Source: an uncultured Saprospiraceae bacterium
Lineage (GTDB): Bacteria; Bacteroidota; Bacteroidia; Chitinophagales; Saprospiraceae
DNA length: 39,956 bases
Assembly: GCA_937927575.1 (NCBI GenBank)
Contig: CALBEE010000015.1
Location: 1-39,956 of the forward strand
Reading direction: 5' to 3'
Shown piece by piece: positions 16,635 to 27,000 of the stretch. A program made the translations under genes and the position numbers. Numbering within the stretch: the stretch's first letter is position 1; every line of letters starts with the position of its first letter. The notes under the pieces are model-generated. The model worked only from the letters and a program-made list of their open reading frames with translations, was not told where the DNA came from and ran no database searches.

Positions 16635-17252
16635 CTACCCATTAAACCACTTACTCTTCTTTACTTTTTCTCCACGATTTATTTTACCCACAGCAAATAG
16701 TGAAGGGACATCTGTAGCCCAATTTTTAAGTGAGATTATGATAGTTATAATTTCTAATCTGGATATCAATCCGAGCCAAAAGCAGAACTGAAAAGTATGA
16801 TTGCTTTGATAGAGAATTAATTCGATTACCCAAACCAGTAAACTGATAGTCCAAATCTTGGCTAAGATGCTATGTGTGGCTATGGCTTTCTTAAATTTAT
16901 AATAGCTAAGTACGTAGGCAATGGCTTCTAAAAATATAATAATACCTATTGGAATTAGAAGTAGGGATATTGCTTCGAAGTTCAGGTAAAAGACTGTTCC
17001 GATTATCATTAACCAAAAGAATTGATCCACATTACTATCCCAGATTCTCAATTTTTCGGTTGAGATTCCCATTTTTCTAGCAATGATTCCATCGAATACG
17101 TCAGTTAGTAATCCTACGATTATTAATACAGTCGCGATGATCGAAACTTTAGGTATGCTGAGGCATAAGATTATAGGAATAATAATTCCAAGTAGTATTC
17201 TACTATAGATCAATAAAAAGGGTAGACTTAATTTTTCTTTGTAATTAGGCAT
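16635..17252 (-). CDS. CDP-alcohol phosphatidyltransferase family protein
   Basis: This is a 205-residue integral membrane protein with five or six hydrophobic helices. It carries the CDP-alcohol phosphotransferase signature from residue 51: D51-VF-D54-G55-II-A58-R59, then D72-SNV-D76. These four aspartates bind the two metal ions. The glycine usually found four residues before the third aspartate is replaced by Leu68 in the segment STEKLRIWDSNVD. I recall this TxxLRxxDS form from a subset of uncharacterised family members, so the enzyme is probably active. The substrate alcohol (glycerol phosphate, inositol, serine or other) cannot be told. It is transcribed toward the dcw cluster end and away from the DUF3857 pair, so it is probably monocistronic. 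The C terminus is basic (KVKKSKWFNG). Confidence 0.85.
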   Translation of the reverse strand: MPNYKEKLSLPFLLIYSRILLGIIIPIILCLSIPKVSIIATVLIIVGLLTDVFDGIIARKMGISTEKLRIWDSNVDQFFWLMIIGTVFYLNFEAISLLLIPIGIIIFLEAIAYVLSYYKFKKAIATHSILAKIWTISLLVWVIELILYQSNHTFQFCFWLGLISRLEIITIIISLKNWATDVPSLFAVGKINRGEKVKKSKWFNG

Positions 17253-17402
17253 GGTATTTTTAATTGATTATTGATGCAATTTCAATAATAATTTTGACCT
17301 AAATTGGGAAAGTAGACTTTTCGATATTCCTATTTAAGGTAAAAATGTGTAGAGGCTTAGAATTTGCGATTGGCACCGTCGCATCATTGAACTTTTGTAC
17401 CA

Positions 17403-17434
17403 TTTGGCCAATTTAATTTGAACTGCTATATTTA
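17403..17434 (+). promoter_or_regulatory. Bacteroidota-type promoter for the DUF3857 genes
   Basis: TTTG at 17403-17406 and TATATTTA at 17427-17434 are separated by 20 bases. This is close to the primary sigma consensus known in Bacteroides (TTTG, 19-20 bases, TAnnTTTG). Transcription would start roughly 20 bases before the ATG at 17462. Confidence 0.5.
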
Positions 17435-17461
17435 GAGCATTATTAGTTAGAATGACCAACC

Positions 17462-19348
17462 ATGCATTATCTCTTAATATTTCTATTAACTAGCATTTTT
17501 GATGGTGCCGATGATCGTCCGGATTTAGCGATAGACCTTATTCCTATCGAACTTAGATTCAACGCAAACATAGTGACGCGATATAAAAAAATGCATCATC
17601 ATATTAGAAAATTAGATAGTAGAGAAACCTATTTCGAACATAGTTATTCAATGCTCCAAGGTAAAGGCAGTCATACGCAAGATATTCTAATGTACTATGA
17701 AGAAGGTTCTAGTAAGTTATATGATATTGATATTAGGATTTATGATGCCAAAGGTAGCTTAGTCAAGAAAGTCAGAGGAAAGGAAATGGAGGACTATAGT
17801 GCTACTAATGGATTTACCATGGTTTCTAATACTAGATATAAGCATTATAAGTACACTTCAAATAATTATCCATATACGATTAGTTACAGCTATAGTCTGA
17901 AGACTAAAAACACACTGGACCTTGGATATTGGCAACCTGCATCTTATGGCAGAGCGGTTGAACATGACGAGTATTGGATCTCTAGTGATGTACCATTCGA
18001 TATACTTACAAAGGTCCAAAATACAGAAGGGTACGATATTGATATTGATTTGTCAACCAAGAAATTCGTAGCGAAAAATCTTAGATCTCTTGATTTTGAA
18101 CCATTACAGCCTAGTTATGGTAATATTTATCCACTAGTGAGAATTTGCCCTAAGCAATTTAATTATGAAAATTATGAAGGCAATGTAACGAGTTGGGAAG
18201 ATTTTGGGAAGTGGAAATACCAATTGATATCTGATAGGCAGGAAGTATCTCCGCAAATGATTAGTGAATTGGAAAAGATCATCGACGTCAATGATTCCAA
18301 TGAAGCAAAGATTGACAAAATTTATCGCTACATGGCGGATAATATGCGATATGTAAGTATTCAATTAGGTATTGGTGGTCTTCGCCCATTTGCTGCCAAT
18401 AAGGTTCATGATCTTAAGTATGGTGATTGTAAGGGGTTGAGTAATTACGCAATCTCTTTATTGAATTATTTTGGTGTTGAAGCATTGTACACAGTTATCG
18501 AAAATAATAGTAATTACGATATTTCTTTCGATCCTGAAATTCCTGATGTTTATCAAGGTAACCATGTAATCGCATGTGTGCCAAATGAAGGAGATACCCT
18601 TTGGTTAGAGTGTACGTCCAAAACTTATCCTACAGGTTTTATAGGAGGAGCTAATCACAATAGAAAGGTATTACTAGTAGCAGAAGATGGAGGAAAAATA
18701 GCTCGCACTAAGAAATATACTGATCGTGAAAATAAGAAGGCAGTAACCATTGATATGCATATTGACGATGCTCTAAATGTCAATTATCTTTATTATGCAG
18801 AATACGAAAATTTATTGGCAAGTTCATTTTTTTATTATAAAAACGATGCAGAAAATGAAGCGAGGAAGAAATTTTCAAAGCAGGTAAGCACTAAATTTTC
18901 AGCCGAATCTTACGGCATTACTTATGATCCAAAAGAAACATTAGTCGCTCAGAAGGCAGAGGTAAATCTGAAAAAACCTTTGAAATTAATGGCGGGGTAC
19001 CTTATGCTACCAATTAATATAATGGCAAGTACAAAAGAAGATAAAGTTGCAGCTGATCGACTTAACGACTTGTATATTAAAAATGGAAATTACCAAGAAG
19101 AAAATATTGCGATTCATATACCCGAAGGCTATTCTCTAGTTAACTCAGATTCTAAATTAGATCTAAAGAATCGATTTGGTGAAGTGTCTCTTGATGTCGA
19201 ATTCGATGGTCAAAATAGTATTGTAGTTCGTAAAATAATAAGTAGAAATTCAGGAGTATTCTCGAAATCTTTCGTATCCGAGTACAATGATTTTATAGCT
19301 AGTATTAATAAGTCGAATGCCTTTCAAGTTACTTTAAAAAAGTTATAG
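17462..19348 (+). CDS. Secreted DUF3857 / transglutaminase-like protein with Cys and His retained
   Basis: The 628-residue protein has a short, weakly predicted signal peptide (MHYLLIFLLTSIFDG), an N-terminal DUF3857-type beta domain (about 50-240), a transglutaminase-like core (about 260-400) and a C-terminal beta-rich domain. In the core, YGDC323-KGLSNYA gives the nucleophile cysteine and GNH368-VIACV the histidine. The third position is WLE383-CTS, glutamate where aspartate is commonest. Cysteine-protease-like or transglutaminase-like hydrolysis of an extracellular substrate is possible, but no substrate is known. The DUF3857/transglutaminase pairing is common in Bacteroidota. A homologous neighbour follows 52 bases downstream, so the two form a likely operon. 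Confidence 0.82.
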   Translation: MHYLLIFLLTSIFDGADDRPDLAIDLIPIELRFNANIVTRYKKMHHHIRKLDSRETYFEHSYSMLQGKGSHTQDILMYYEEGSSKLYDIDIRIYDAKGSLVKKVRGKEMEDYSATNGFTMVSNTRYKHYKYTSNNYPYTISYSYSLKTKNTLDLGYWQPASYGRAVEHDEYWISSDVPFDILTKVQNTEGYDIDIDLSTKKFVAKNLRSLDFEPLQPSYGNIYPLVRICPKQFNYENYEGNVTSWEDFGKWKYQLISDRQEVSPQMISELEKIIDVNDSNEAKIDKIYRYMADNMRYVSIQLGIGGLRPFAANKVHDLKYGDCKGLSNYAISLLNYFGVEALYTVIENNSNYDISFDPEIPDVYQGNHVIACVPNEGDTLWLECTSKTYPTGFIGGANHNRKVLLVAEDGGKIARTKKYTDRENKKAVTIDMHIDDALNVNYLYYAEYENLLASSFFYYKNDAENEARKKFSKQVSTKFSAESYGITYDPKETLVAQKAEVNLKKPLKLMAGYLMLPINIMASTKEDKVAADRLNDLYIKNGNYQEENIAIHIPEGYSLVNSDSKLDLKNRFGEVSLDVEFDGQNSIVVRKIISRNSGVFSKSFVSEYNDFIASINKSNAFQVTLKKL

Positions 19349-19400
19349 TTGTAAGGATGGAGTATTAAATAGAATGTATTACTAAATGATTTAATTTTCA

Positions 19401-21428
19401 ATGATGAAGAATAGTTTAATGTTTTTAATGTTGATTTGTATTCAATGCGCTGTAATTGCACAAGATATAGAATTTGAGAAGGTCTCTAAAGAAGAGTTGT
19501 CAAAGGTAAATTGCGATTTTGATGAATCTGCTAGTGCGGAATATTTATTTAATGAGTTGGAAATAACATTTCGATATAGTAAAAAGCATGAAGGTTTTTT
19601 GATTAGGTATAATGTGCATCGAAGGATGAAAATTTATAATGAAGAAGGTCTGAATCTTGCAGAACAACGAATTTCATTGTATACGGGAAGTAAAAGAAAA
19701 ATGAATAGAGATAAACTGACAAAATTGGATGTCTTTGTATTTAATATAGAAAATGATGAGATATCTAAAGTTAAGTTGGATAAAGATGATGTATTCGAAG
19801 AAAAGCAATCTAAGAATAGAACATGGAAGAAGATGGCAATTCCAAATGTGAAGTCAGGTTCGGTAATTGATATGCGATATACAGTTGAATCGCCTTTGAT
19901 CTATAATATTGATAGATTCGATATTCAAAAGAATTACCCTGTAAGTTTGGCTCATGTAAGATACGAGATTCCTGAATTTTTCAGTTACAATCATAATGTT
20001 AAAGGCGCCGTAGCATTGGATGTTCAAGAAGATATTGAAACTGATAATATCTCGTTCACTTATCGTGAAAATTCTAGTAATATCGGACTGAATGGATCCT
20101 CTCGAACGAAAATGAGACAAGTGTCCCAGAGTTACGAAAAAAGAATAACTGATTATAAAAAGAGTAATATTCCTGCTTTAGTAGATGAACCATTCCTTAG
20201 TTCTATAGAGAATTTCAGATCTTCAATAGAGTTAGAATTGTTATCTACGAAGTATCCACAAAGTCAAATTACATATTATAATAAAAGTTGGGACGATGTA
20301 GTGAAAGCGCTGATGAAAAGTGATGAGTTTGGAGACGAACTAAAAAGAAATTATAAGGAGTACGACGATTATTTGAAGAGTATTGCTGATTTGGAAGAAG
20401 ATGAAAAAATGAATGCGGTCTTTAAAGAAGTTAAAGATAACTATACATGGAATGATGATTATTCGGTTGTGACTTCAAACGATGGAATCAGGGAAATGCT
20501 TAAAACTAAATCTGGAAATTCTGCTGAGATAAACCTCCTTTTAGTAAACTTATTGAGCAAGGCAGGATTAGATGCCTATCCATTCGTAATGCGTAATCGA
20601 CATAGTGGATACCTTAATATTACTAATCCTAGTCTAGACGATTTGAATTACGTGATTGCTGTTGTTCAGATGGGCGAAAATATTGTCTTTCTAGATGCAA
20701 CTGACAAGAATTTAGCCCTTGGCATGCTTCCTTCAAGAGCACTCAATTTAAAAGGAGTTGTAGTGTCTGGCGAGAAAGGAAGTGAAATTCCTATTATCAA
20801 TAGTAATTCCGCTATCATTTCTTCAAAATATAAATTTGAATTGGACGACGATAAAGTTTTGAAAGGTACTATGGTAGTTAAGCATAAGAATTATAGTGCT
20901 TATTCTATTAGAAATCAATTTGCAGATCAAGCCCAATTAGGTGAGGTGTATTCTGGATTGGTAAACGCTCAGATCAAAGATTTGGAAGTGGATGGTCTTG
21001 ACGTTACGACAGGTGAAGTAATGCTCAAAGGAAATTTAGTATCGGAGGTTGAGGTAAATGAATTAGAGGGGAAACTATTTATACCATTAACTATTGGTCA
21101 GGCATTTACTTCTAATATTTATGATGAAGAAAAAAGGATCTTACCATTGTTTTATGACTATACGTTTAAAGATGTAATGAATGTAGTATTAACTATTCCG
21201 GAGGGATACTCGATTGAATTTATTCCAGAAAAACTTTCCATAGCATTACCTGATCAAATGCTAAGTGTGAATATTGTTGCGAAGCAGGTGAATCAGAGCA
21301 TAGTAGTGACGATAAGACATAAAAGAACTAAGAACTTGATCGGAAGTGAATATTATGAATCGATCCAATCAATATATCAACAAGCTATGGAGAAATGTGA
21401 AGAAATGATTGTATTGACAAAGACATAG
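19401..21428 (+). CDS. Secreted DUF3857 / transglutaminase-like protein, catalytic pair absent
   Basis: The 675 residues begin with a signal peptide ending near VIAQ21 (either of the first two Met could start). The layout matches the upstream gene: DUF3857-like beta domain (about 45-240), transglutaminase-like core (about 290-440), C-terminal beta domain. The active-site positions have changed: the cysteine position reads SGN-S374-AEINLLL and the histidine position DDL-N416-YVIAVV, while D432 in VFLDATD is kept. Similar GNSAEIN-type proteins are, as I recall, widespread in Bacteroidota, so this looks like a settled non-enzymatic subfamily rather than a decaying copy. A partner, scaffold or binding role beside the active-looking upstream protein is inference. 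The gene converges on the CHAP gene. Confidence 0.8.
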   Translation: MMKNSLMFLMLICIQCAVIAQDIEFEKVSKEELSKVNCDFDESASAEYLFNELEITFRYSKKHEGFLIRYNVHRRMKIYNEEGLNLAEQRISLYTGSKRKMNRDKLTKLDVFVFNIENDEISKVKLDKDDVFEEKQSKNRTWKKMAIPNVKSGSVIDMRYTVESPLIYNIDRFDIQKNYPVSLAHVRYEIPEFFSYNHNVKGAVALDVQEDIETDNISFTYRENSSNIGLNGSSRTKMRQVSQSYEKRITDYKKSNIPALVDEPFLSSIENFRSSIELELLSTKYPQSQITYYNKSWDDVVKALMKSDEFGDELKRNYKEYDDYLKSIADLEEDEKMNAVFKEVKDNYTWNDDYSVVTSNDGIREMLKTKSGNSAEINLLLVNLLSKAGLDAYPFVMRNRHSGYLNITNPSLDDLNYVIAVVQMGENIVFLDATDKNLALGMLPSRALNLKGVVVSGEKGSEIPIINSNSAIISSKYKFELDDDKVLKGTMVVKHKNYSAYSIRNQFADQAQLGEVYSGLVNAQIKDLEVDGLDVTTGEVMLKGNLVSEVEVNELEGKLFIPLTIGQAFTSNIYDEEKRILPLFYDYTFKDVMNVVLTIPEGYSIEFIPEKLSIALPDQMLSVNIVAKQVNQSIVVTIRHKRTKNLIGSEYYESIQSIYQQAMEKCEEMIVLTKT

Positions 21429-21491
21429 GAATCGACGTTGTCTCAAGTATTAACCAATAATAATTTTAATGTAAAAAGGTCGTTTTAACTT

Positions 21492-22061
21492 TTACTTATC
21501 TACTGTGTAAGGAGCACGTAGCCACCCTAAAATGTCGTAGTCGGCAACAGTGTAAATACCAGCAAATTCTACTAGCTTAAGTTTTTGGCGAGTTTTAGTA
21601 CCAAAATTTTGTTGAATAAGTTCGACATAATCCTCTCCGACCTCAGTGATAATTCCTATATGGCCAAATGGATTTCCATAGTAGGCATCATATATAATTA
21701 TATCTCCGGCCATTGGTCTATGCGTCCTTACATTTCGGAATTGCAAGAGCCCTCTTTCTTGATTAAAATCCTTATCTAGTAATGTCTTATCAAAAAACTC
21801 TTTTGCGTGACCATAAGAGTTAGGCATTTTATGGCCATAATGTTCGTAATAGTATCGCTTTACAAATTCAACACATTGGTACTTTAGCCCTAAGTTATAG
21901 CCATCTGAAGTTACATTCCTTCCTGATACATTCGTATAGTTTTCACCATTGTAATATACAGGCACTCCGTTGTAGCTATCTAAGACCTCACCTCGATAGA
22001 TATTGAAACTCGTAAATGACAAAAAAGAAATGGAAAGGATAAGAAAAAAATAAAATCTCAT
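21492..22061 (-). CDS. Secreted CHAP-domain amidase/peptidase-like protein
   Basis: The 189-residue protein has an N-terminal signal peptide (about residues 1-20, MRFYFFLILSISFLSFTSFN) and one CHAP domain. The catalytic cysteine lies in YQC63-VEFVKRYY, the histidine in PFGH134-IGIITEV and a polar third residue in IQQN152. CHAP enzymes are NlpC/P60-like cysteine hydrolases that usually cut peptidoglycan peptides or cross-bridges, or amide bonds as in glutathionylspermidine amidase, whose N-terminal domain has the same CVEFxRR arrangement. The exact substrate is unknown. The gene ends 63 bases from the DUF3857 gene it faces and is divergent from ffh. Export to the periplasm or outside is likely. 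Confidence 0.85.
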   Translation of the reverse strand: MRFYFFLILSISFLSFTSFNIYRGEVLDSYNGVPVYYNGENYTNVSGRNVTSDGYNLGLKYQCVEFVKRYYYEHYGHKMPNSYGHAKEFFDKTLLDKDFNQERGLLQFRNVRTHRPMAGDIIIYDAYYGNPFGHIGIITEVGEDYVELIQQNFGTKTRQKLKLVEFAGIYTVADYDILGWLRAPYTVDK

Positions 22062-22089
22062 TATTTAAGCTGTACTTATTAAAGGGTGT

Positions 22090-22134
22090 ACAAATGTATG
22101 CTATATCTAACATATACTACCACAAATACATTGT
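22090..22134. promoter_or_regulatory. Inverted repeats in the CHAP-ffh divergent region
   Basis: ACAAATGTAT (22090-22099) faces ATACATTGT (22126-22134) with one bulged base, and an inner TATAT/ATATA pair lies between. It sits just upstream of the CHAP gene and could be an operator or a leader hairpin of that gene. A+T-rich content weakens the case. Confidence 0.25.
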
Positions 22135-22257
22135 CACGTGATGCAATTAAAATGTTAATGTAAATTACTTTACAAATAATAGACACAAGAAGTAAGGTGA
22201 TATCACTACTTGATTTAGTAGAAATTGTTAATTGATTTAATTTTATGGTTTAATGGC

Positions 22258-22265
22258 TATATTTG
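22258..22265 (+). promoter_or_regulatory. Candidate -7 element for ffh
   Basis: TATATTTG matches the Bacteroidota -7 consensus TAnnTTTG exactly, 67 bases before the ffh ATG at 22333. The nearest upstream TTG (22232-22234) is 23 bases away, longer than the usual 19-20, so the -33 element is uncertain. Confidence 0.4.
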
Positions 22266-22332
22266 CCATCCAAAATTTAATAAGACATTGCGGTTAAAAA
22301 TAGACTTTTAGCGGCAAGATAAATAGATACAG

Positions 22333-23673
22333 ATGTTTAATACTTTAAGTGAGAAATTAGATGGTGCCTTAAGATCGTTGAAGGGAGATGCTAAATTAAC
22401 GGAAATTAATATAGCCCAATCTATCAAAGAAATTAGAAGAGCGTTAGTAGGTGCAGATGTAAACTATAAAATCGCTAAAGAATTTACAGATAATGTAAAA
22501 GATAAAGCACTTGGGTCCGAAAATGTACTGAATGCTGTAAAACCGGGTGAAATGATGGTCAAGATCGTCATGGACGAGATGATCAAACTCATGGGAGGTC
22601 AAGCGGCAGGAATTAATGTCAAAGGAAATCCTGGTGTCGTATTGATAGCAGGATTGCAAGGATCTGGTAAAACCACTTTTTCTGGTAAATTGGCCAAATA
22701 TCTAAAAGAAAAGAAGTCTAAGAAAGTACTGCTCGTAGCCTGTGATGTATATCGTCCTGCCGCTATCGATCAGATAGGAGTATTGGCAGAGCAAGTAGGT
22801 GTAAGTGTATATCAAGATCGTGAAAATAAAAATCCAGTAGAGATTGCTCAAGCCGCTATTCAACATGCAAAGGGTAATAGCATCGATGTGGTGATTGTGG
22901 ATACGGCAGGCCGTCTTGCAGTGGATGAAGAGATGATGAATGAAATCGCCAATATCCATCAAGGTATCGTACCCAATGAGACTCTGTTTGTAGTCGACTC
23001 TATGACTGGGCAAGATGCGGTGAATACTGCTAAAGCATTCAACGAACGTATCGATTTCGATGGCGTTGTGCTTACCAAGCTAGATGGTGATACAAGAGGT
23101 GGAGCAGCATTATCCGTGAAGTATACAGTGGGTAAGCCTATCAAATTTATCAGTACAGGTGAGAAGTTGGATACTATAGATGTTTTTCATCCAGATCGTA
23201 TGGCTCAGCGTATCTTGGGAATGGGTGATATCGTTTCTTTTGTAGAGAAAGCACAGGAGCAATTTGATGAGAAAGAGGCGAAGCGTCTCGAAAAGAAAAT
23301 TAAGAAGAACAAATTTGACTTCAATGACTTTTTAGGTCAATTGGCTCAAATCAAAAAGATGGGTGATATCAAGTCGCTTATCGGTATGATACCAGGAATG
23401 TCTAAGATGACCAAAAATCTAGATATAGATGAAAGCGCTTTTAGTAAAGTAGAATCTATTATTCAATCTATGACTCCACATGAAAGATCGCATCCTGAAG
23501 TCCTCAATATGAGTAGGAAGAAAAGAATCGCCAGAGGATGCGGTAGAGATCTTCATGAAATCAATATGTTTATCAAGCAGTTTGATCAGATGCGTAAGAT
23601 GATGCATATGATGAGCAAGGGCAAGAACATGAACAAAATGATGGGCGGCATGCCGGGGATGCCTAAGCGCTAA
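22333..23673 (+). CDS. ffh: Signal recognition particle GTPase Ffh (SRP54)
   Basis: Ffh binds 4.5S/SRP RNA and hydrophobic signal sequences and docks with FtsY to deliver inner-membrane proteins. The 446 residues show the N domain helices (1-90), then the G domain with P-loop AGLQGSGKTT (about 106-115), DVYRPAA, DTAGRL, TKLDGDTRGG and GEKLDTIDVFHPDR. The methionine-rich M domain starts near residue 305, with MIPGMSKM, SMTPHERSHPE and SRKKRIARGCGRD (RNA-binding helices). It ends in the flexible Met/Lys/Gly tail. Length and motifs are standard. The gene stands alone, divergent from the CHAP gene. Confidence 0.98.
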   Translation: MFNTLSEKLDGALRSLKGDAKLTEINIAQSIKEIRRALVGADVNYKIAKEFTDNVKDKALGSENVLNAVKPGEMMVKIVMDEMIKLMGGQAAGINVKGNPGVVLIAGLQGSGKTTFSGKLAKYLKEKKSKKVLLVACDVYRPAAIDQIGVLAEQVGVSVYQDRENKNPVEIAQAAIQHAKGNSIDVVIVDTAGRLAVDEEMMNEIANIHQGIVPNETLFVVDSMTGQDAVNTAKAFNERIDFDGVVLTKLDGDTRGGAALSVKYTVGKPIKFISTGEKLDTIDVFHPDRMAQRILGMGDIVSFVEKAQEQFDEKEAKRLEKKIKKNKFDFNDFLGQLAQIKKMGDIKSLIGMIPGMSKMTKNLDIDESAFSKVESIIQSMTPHERSHPEVLNMSRKKRIARGCGRDLHEINMFIKQFDQMRKMMHMMSKGKNMNKMMGGMPGMPKR

Positions 23674-24003
23674 GCATTAATCAACGCAACTTTCTTTTTC
23701 TTTTAATAATCTTCATGAAATTTAGTTGGAGTAGGGTATTATCTATGTAAAGATCTTTTATTGCTACATAACTTCTTCATTTATAAATAGGTTGCGAGAG
23801 TCTGTTCAAGCAAATCTTGATGATGTATTAACATTTTTCTACATATAACTGTAGCTCTACTAATCAGTTATACTGTTAAATAATGTACTCAAGGAGACAT
23901 TTGATTTTGACATGTTTGATTTATTCTCTAAATTGAGTGCGAGTAGAAAGTTCGTTGCAACCGAACAAAATACTTGATCAATCAACTTAATCAACCCAAC
24001 CTA
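23674..24003. other. 330-bp non-coding gap after ffh
   Basis: No gene is seen. Weak items are AACTG/CAGTT and GTTCG/CGAAC short inverted repeats in the right half. I found neither a clear terminator for ffh nor a clean TAnnTTTG promoter for the following secreted protein gene. Confidence 0.4.
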
Positions 24004-27000
24004 ATGAAAAGAAATTTACACCTCTTTTTAGTGCTCTTCTTCGCGTGTTTGAGTACTTCTCTCATAGCTCAATTACCAAATGGCTCTACCGCTCCAGATT
24101 GGACACTTACAGACCTAAACGGTGTTACTTACAATTTGTACGACGAATTAGATGATGGTAAATCAATCATACTTGATATATCAGCAACTTGGTGTCCTCC
24201 ATGTTGGACCTATCATACGAGTGGTGTATTAGAACAATTATATGAAGATTTTGGACCGGATGGAACGGATCAAGTTAGAATATTTATGGTGGAAGGAGAT
24301 GATATTACAAATTTGGCGTGTCTCTATGGTAGTGCTGGATGTAATAACACGACGATGGGTGATTGGGTTACAGGAACTCATTATCCAATATTTTCTCCAG
24401 AACCGGCAGAAGCAGATGCATTTATAGCAGATTATCAATTAGGATTTTGGCCTACTATTTACGGAATATCTCCTTTAGATAAAACGACGCAACTAGTCGG
24501 TCAAGCTTCGTATGAAGTTTGGGAGGGATGGCTAATAGACTCATGGCAAATGAGTGCCACTACTACAAGTACTGATTCTGATTGTCCATATGAAGGTATG
24601 GTAGATTTAGAAATGACCAATGGCTTCGGAACTTTAGATTTTGAGTGGAGTGACGGTTCTTCTGAAGAAGATTTGATGAATGTACCAGCTGGTACTTATT
24701 CTGTGACGATTACTGATGATCATAATGTATCGATCATGGTGGATAATATAGTAGTGGGTGGAACAGATGCAGATGCATTATCTGTAGCAGAAGTAGATAA
24801 TCAATCTGTAGACTGTAATGGAAATAGTACTGGAGCTATACAAGTTATTGCATCAGGAGGACAAGGCTCTTTCCAATATGACTGGAGTAACGGTCTCTCT
24901 GGTAGCTATATTGATAATCTACCTCAAGGAGATTATGAAGTAACATGTACTGATGTGAACGGATGTACAGTTATGCAATCATATACTATCGGTGAGCCAG
25001 ATGTTCTTACTATGGGCTCATCAGTGACAGGAACAGAATGTGGAGAAGAAAACGGCTTCGCTTTTCTCTTTGGAGATGGAGGAACTACACCTTATCTATA
25101 TGATATTGGTTTTGGTGGTCAGCTTAATGGAAGTTTCCCAAGTTTAGCTGCAGGCGATTATGAAGCAAAAATTACCGATGGAAACGGATGTATCACCGAA
25201 TTACCATTTACGGTAGAGGCCTCAGTAGCACCTCAGGCAGTGGCGGAAGCTGCTTCGGCAATTAGCTGCACTGAATCGGAAGTGGCTATCTCTTCTTCTA
25301 ATAGTACTTATACTGGTAATGTAGATTATTTATGGTCAACTGATGATGGTACTATCGTTGGTGATGTTGAAGCGGAATCAATTATGGTATCTTCTGCAGG
25401 TACATATGAGCTAAGATTAATTGAAACTACAACAGGTTGTATTTCCGAAACAAGTGTGATGGTCGAAGACGAAACAGCATTGCCGATGTTATCTATTGCG
25501 GATGTCGATGAATTGAATTGTACAGTGACTCAAGTCTCTATAGATGCTTCTCAATCTGAGGATGGAGATAATTTAGTGTACGAATGGACAACTGCAGATG
25601 GAAATATAGTAGGGGATACTGATAGCGATGTGATTAATGTAGACCTTGATGGTACATATACACTTAGTATAACGAACAGTGATAATGGTTGTGTTTCTTC
25701 TCAGTCAGTAGAAGTTTCTGCTGATACAGAAGTTCCAGCTATAGAAGTGACTAATGAAGTATTGACTTGTGCTATATCTGAGGTAGAGATTTGTGCTACA
25801 GTTTCAGAGGGACATAGTATAGTATGGACTTCCGGAGCTGGAGAACTTACGCAGACTTGTATAACAGTAAGTGCTGCAGGAGATTATATGGCTACAGTAG
25901 CCGCTCCTAATGGTTGTACTAATACAGCAGTTTCAGTGGTAACTGCATCGACGGATTTACCTATTGTGAGTGTAGTTGCTCCTGATGTATTGACTTGTAC
26001 ACAAGAGTCTGTTCAAGTAAGTGCAGCCATTGAAGATGCTATGGATAATGACGTGATTGTTTGGACGAATTCGACTGGAGATGTCATTGCTGAAGGTTCA
26101 AGTGATATTATGGTAACTGCGCCGGGTATTTATGATGTATCAGTAACTAATGATTTAGGTTGTACCACAGTAACTTCTGTGGAAGTAGTAGAAGATATAA
26201 ATACACCTGTTGCATCATTTGACTATATGGTAGATAGTGACGGAGTAGTCACGTTAAATAGTACTTCTAACGATGGAGGTGAGGTGAGTTGGACTTTAGC
26301 GGACGGTACTGTCTTGACTGGAGAAGATGTAACATTTAGTCTGAATGAAGGAGGTGAATACGAAGTATGTATGACATACGCAAATGAATGTGGCAGTGAT
26401 GAAAAATGTGAAACTGTAGTGTACAGCACTATATTGGCTGTGAGTATAGACAAGAGCAATTTAACTTGTTTCGAAGCTAATAATGGAAGTGCTTCAGCTG
26501 ATGTATCTGGTGGATCATCTGGATATAGCTATTATTGGCTTGGACCCGATGGATTTGAAAGTGCAGAACCAGAAATATCCAATTTAGTAGCGGGTACATA
26601 TACTTTGGTAGTTACTGACCAAGATCAGACAGAGATTTCTTCAGAAGTAGTGATTACACAACCCGAAGAACTGAGAGCAATGAATGAAAATATCATTAAC
26701 ACCACTTGTAGTGGAGATGTTGACGGTATGATAGAATTGACGATGGAAGGAGGTACTGCACCATACGAATATGCTTGGTCTGACGGTAGTACAGAAGGTA
26801 ATAGATCAAATTTATCGGCAGGTGATTATACATTGAATGTCGTAGATGGAAATGGTTGTGAATTTGTAAAATCTTATACGATCACAGAGCCAGAGGCTAT
26901 CTCAATTGCCTCGCTTATTACTACAGAAGACGAAGACGGACAAGCTAACGGTACGATATCACTAGAAGCTACTGGTGGTAATGGTGGTTATATTTATGAA

